Source: Intoshia linei (lineage: Eukaryota > Orthonectida > Rhopaluridae). Taken from it: 36,106 nucleotides of DNA. The stretch is from positions 1 through 36,106 of the forward strand of contig LWCA01000256.1 of assembly GCA_001642005.1 (NCBI GenBank), in the 5' to 3' direction. The position numbers and the translations under genes were made by a program. The notes under the pieces were generated by a model that was not told where the DNA came from, ran no database searches, and worked only from the letters and a program-made list of their open reading frames with translations. Of the stretch, positions 34,229 to 36,106 are shown one piece after another (positions within the stretch are counted from its first letter, which is position 1; every line of letters starts with the position of its first letter).

Positions 34229-35443
34229 TTAAAATAATTTACAAACGGAATAGACAAATGTATATAAATTACTCGCATCATAATCAATGGATCCATCTCC
34301 ATTGTTGACAGTTTGATTGTATGAACCATATTCAGATTGCGACGTGGGAGATTTTATAGAGTATCCACTATTTTGATTGAAGTTGGAATTTGCATTATGT
34401 CCATTACTTTGATTAAGATTAGCTTCCTGATGATTTTGATTCTGTTTTCCATTTTGATAGTTGGGTGATTGATTTCGATTAAAATTTTGCGGTGAGATAT
34501 TCCAACGAGATCTATTCGTAGTTGGATGTATAGGAGGAGCTTTATTTAAAGTAGGAATCGGGGGACGACGACTAATAGTGCCAGTAGTATGCCTGGGAAT
34601 TGGTGGAACTGCAATGGAGCGGGTATTTCTATTCTGAGTCGACGTTGTTTTAACAGACGCAAATCTAGCAGGTAAATTTGGATAAGAGCCAAAACTAGGA
34701 GTACGATTAGAACAACCTGAATTTGCATTCAGTGAAGTATTAAGTGAATTTATTTGAGGTGGAGCTCTAGAAACTGTAGCAAATCGATTAATTCGCTGTG
34801 ATGGAGCCGGAGGAGGAGCTCTAGGTGGTATAAATGCATTAGAATTGCTTCCACGTCTCATAGATTGTGGTTTACGTACAGTTAGCTCTGTTTTCCTTAG
34901 AGAAGGAGGATTGTACGAAGGCCTATTAAATTGGTTAGCAATATTTGCTCTAACAGAAGAAAAATTAGATTGAACAAATGAAACATTTTGAGGTGGATTG
35001 GAACTTATTTTTGTTGTTGAAACTCTATAATTATTTTGAGATTGACCAGGTCCTTTATTTACGGTGCCAAAATTCGGTTGTCTTGGAGGAGACCTTGGTA
35101 ATTGATTTTGAGGTAACCTTGGAGGCATTGAACGTGGAACATTTTGAGCATAGGGATTCTGACTACCTGCATTAAGAGTTGAAAACTTGTTTTGATTATA
35201 TGAAGGTCTTGATTGATTTAGAGGAGATGTGTTATTTGAAAATCGGTTTGGCGGACTGGCAGTATTCATTCTTGAAGGAAATCTGTTGGAGGTATTTGAG
35301 TTTACAGTCGAATAGTTAGGACGCTGTTGTCCTTGATTTGTGGTAAACCTGTTGTTAAAATTCAAACCAGGTGGAGCGCCCCGACGAGTTCCAAAATTAT
35401 TTGGGCTTGTATTTGTATTTGATCTAAATCGAGTCGGATTCAT
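34229..35443 (-). CDS. Asn/Pro/Ser/Arg-rich low-complexity protein
   Basis: One open exon of 404 codons from ATG 35443. The frame stays open upstream to a stop at 35522, with an acceptor-like TTTAG just before 35493, so an upstream exon may exist. A donor-like A|GTAATTTA at about 34259 could lead to a further 3' exon; otherwise the ORF ends at 34229. The protein is basic and disordered-looking, with no hydrophobic segment. It shows a loosely repeated motif of aromatic-x-T-[VL], for example NYSTVNS, KFSTLNA, NFGTVNKGP, RFATVSRAPP and IPTLNKAPP, and Pro-rich blocks (PPRAPPPAPS, VPPIPRH) that could bind SH3 or profilin. I do not recognise the family. Length and consistent composition make a real gene likely; function is open. 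Confidence 0.65.
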   Translation of the reverse strand: MNPTRFRSNTNTSPNNFGTRRGAPPGLNFNNRFTTNQGQQRPNYSTVNSNTSNRFPSRMNTASPPNRFSNNTSPLNQSRPSYNQNKFSTLNAGSQNPYAQNVPRSMPPRLPQNQLPRSPPRQPNFGTVNKGPGQSQNNYRVSTTKISSNPPQNVSFVQSNFSSVRANIANQFNRPSYNPPSLRKTELTVRKPQSMRRGSNSNAFIPPRAPPPAPSQRINRFATVSRAPPQINSLNTSLNANSGCSNRTPSFGSYPNLPARFASVKTTSTQNRNTRSIAVPPIPRHTTGTISRRPPIPTLNKAPPIHPTTNRSRWNISPQNFNRNQSPNYQNGKQNQNHQEANLNQSNGHNANSNFNQNSGYSIKSPTSQSEYGSYNQTVNNGDGSIDYDASNLYTFVYSVCKLF

Positions 35444-35524
35444 ATTATTTACAACCCCACGAGATCTAAGACCAATTTTTGTGTTGTTATTTGCTAAATT
35501 AATGGTAAATAATAAAACAAACTA

Positions 35525-36106
35525 GATTTAATTAAAAGTGTCAAAGCTATCAAAATAAATAAAATTCGAGAAATTAATCAAATAAAAATTTAATTTTATG
35601 CAGAAATTTCCAGATTTTCACAACAACAGAGCTGCGAAGCTTTTTTAGTTTTAAATAATTAAATTATAAATTTTATTTTATGAAATTAAAAAAGTAAATT
35701 CCAAGCAAATATTACCAATACTAAATATTACTAATTTACGAACATTTACATTGCAATAAATATTGAAAATATGGGTCAAATTTAATTATTCCAGTTAATA
35801 ATCATCTACATTTGCATCAATGGCAACTCTGCTTCAAAAAGGTTACTCGGTCTCATATTTTTTTTATGGAAACGGTACACATAAATGAAAAAATATTTTA
35901 TTTATATACATAATTTAATAATCTTGATTTTATAGCAAATTCAACAAGAATTTTCTGGTGTAACACATCATAAGAAATCATATTAGGTCGTTTTTATTGT
36001 GACTTTATTATAAAACACTATATCTTTACGAATATTTACTTTAAGCGCGTTATTTTTTATTTTTACGAAATATGGACAAATGTGTATTCGATAAAAGAGT
36101 AATTTC
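35525..36106. other. Window end, no gene seen
   Basis: This is A+T-rich DNA upstream of the low-complexity gene. It may hold that gene's promoter or a first exon. It contains the repeat end at 35818 shared with 31807. Nothing else can be supported. Confidence 0.4.

Overview
This is metazoan nuclear DNA: very A+T-rich, with multi-exon genes that use GT-AG introns. I rebuilt the genes by hand. I followed conserved protein motifs from exon to exon and required the reading phase to agree at every junction. Many introns are only 36-57 nt, gene spacing is a few hundred bases in places, and the larger introns are filled with small repeats. This suggests a small, compact invertebrate genome of the kind seen in orthonectid mesozoans. 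Dicyemids or other reduced spiralians are alternatives. The species assignment is inference.

Layout. 1-1502: no gene seen. 1503-7091 (+): a five-exon Hox gene of the Hox4/Deformed class. 7661-10390 (+): a five-exon innexin (gap-junction channel). 10485-10931 (-) and 12405-13084 (-): two small spliced genes that I cannot name. 14210-23616 (+): a CRAL-TRIO + MSP domain, tail-anchored protein of the MOSPD2 type. Its 4.9-kb intron holds a separate 197-codon ORF (17438-18028). 23964-24660 (-): ribosomal protein eL32. 24997-30026 (-): a complete 16-exon CHK1 checkpoint kinase. 30635-33763 (+): a Maf-type nucleotide pyrophosphatase. 34229-35443 (-): a long Asn/Pro/Ser/Arg-rich low-complexity protein.

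The genes are unrelated housekeeping and developmental loci and do not form an operon or pathway. RPL32 and CHK1 lie head-to-tail 336 bp apart, CHK1 and Maf are divergent over about 0.6 kb, and MOSPD2-like and RPL32 are convergent. No second Hox gene lies in the 29 kb after the Hox4-like gene.

Mobile DNA. Five short non-autonomous elements with hAT-style terminal inverted repeats carry 8-bp target-site duplications, two of them perfect. All five lie in introns of the Hox or Maf gene. A second dispersed family has a palindromic 5' end and a CA-rich 3' end. It occupies introns of the Hox, innexin, MOSPD2-like and CHK1 genes. I found no rRNA, tRNA or CRISPR array. I did not find a clearly new multi-gene system. 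The most unusual points are the intron inside the Hox recognition helix, the very short introns, the ORF between inverted repeats, and the MITE load.
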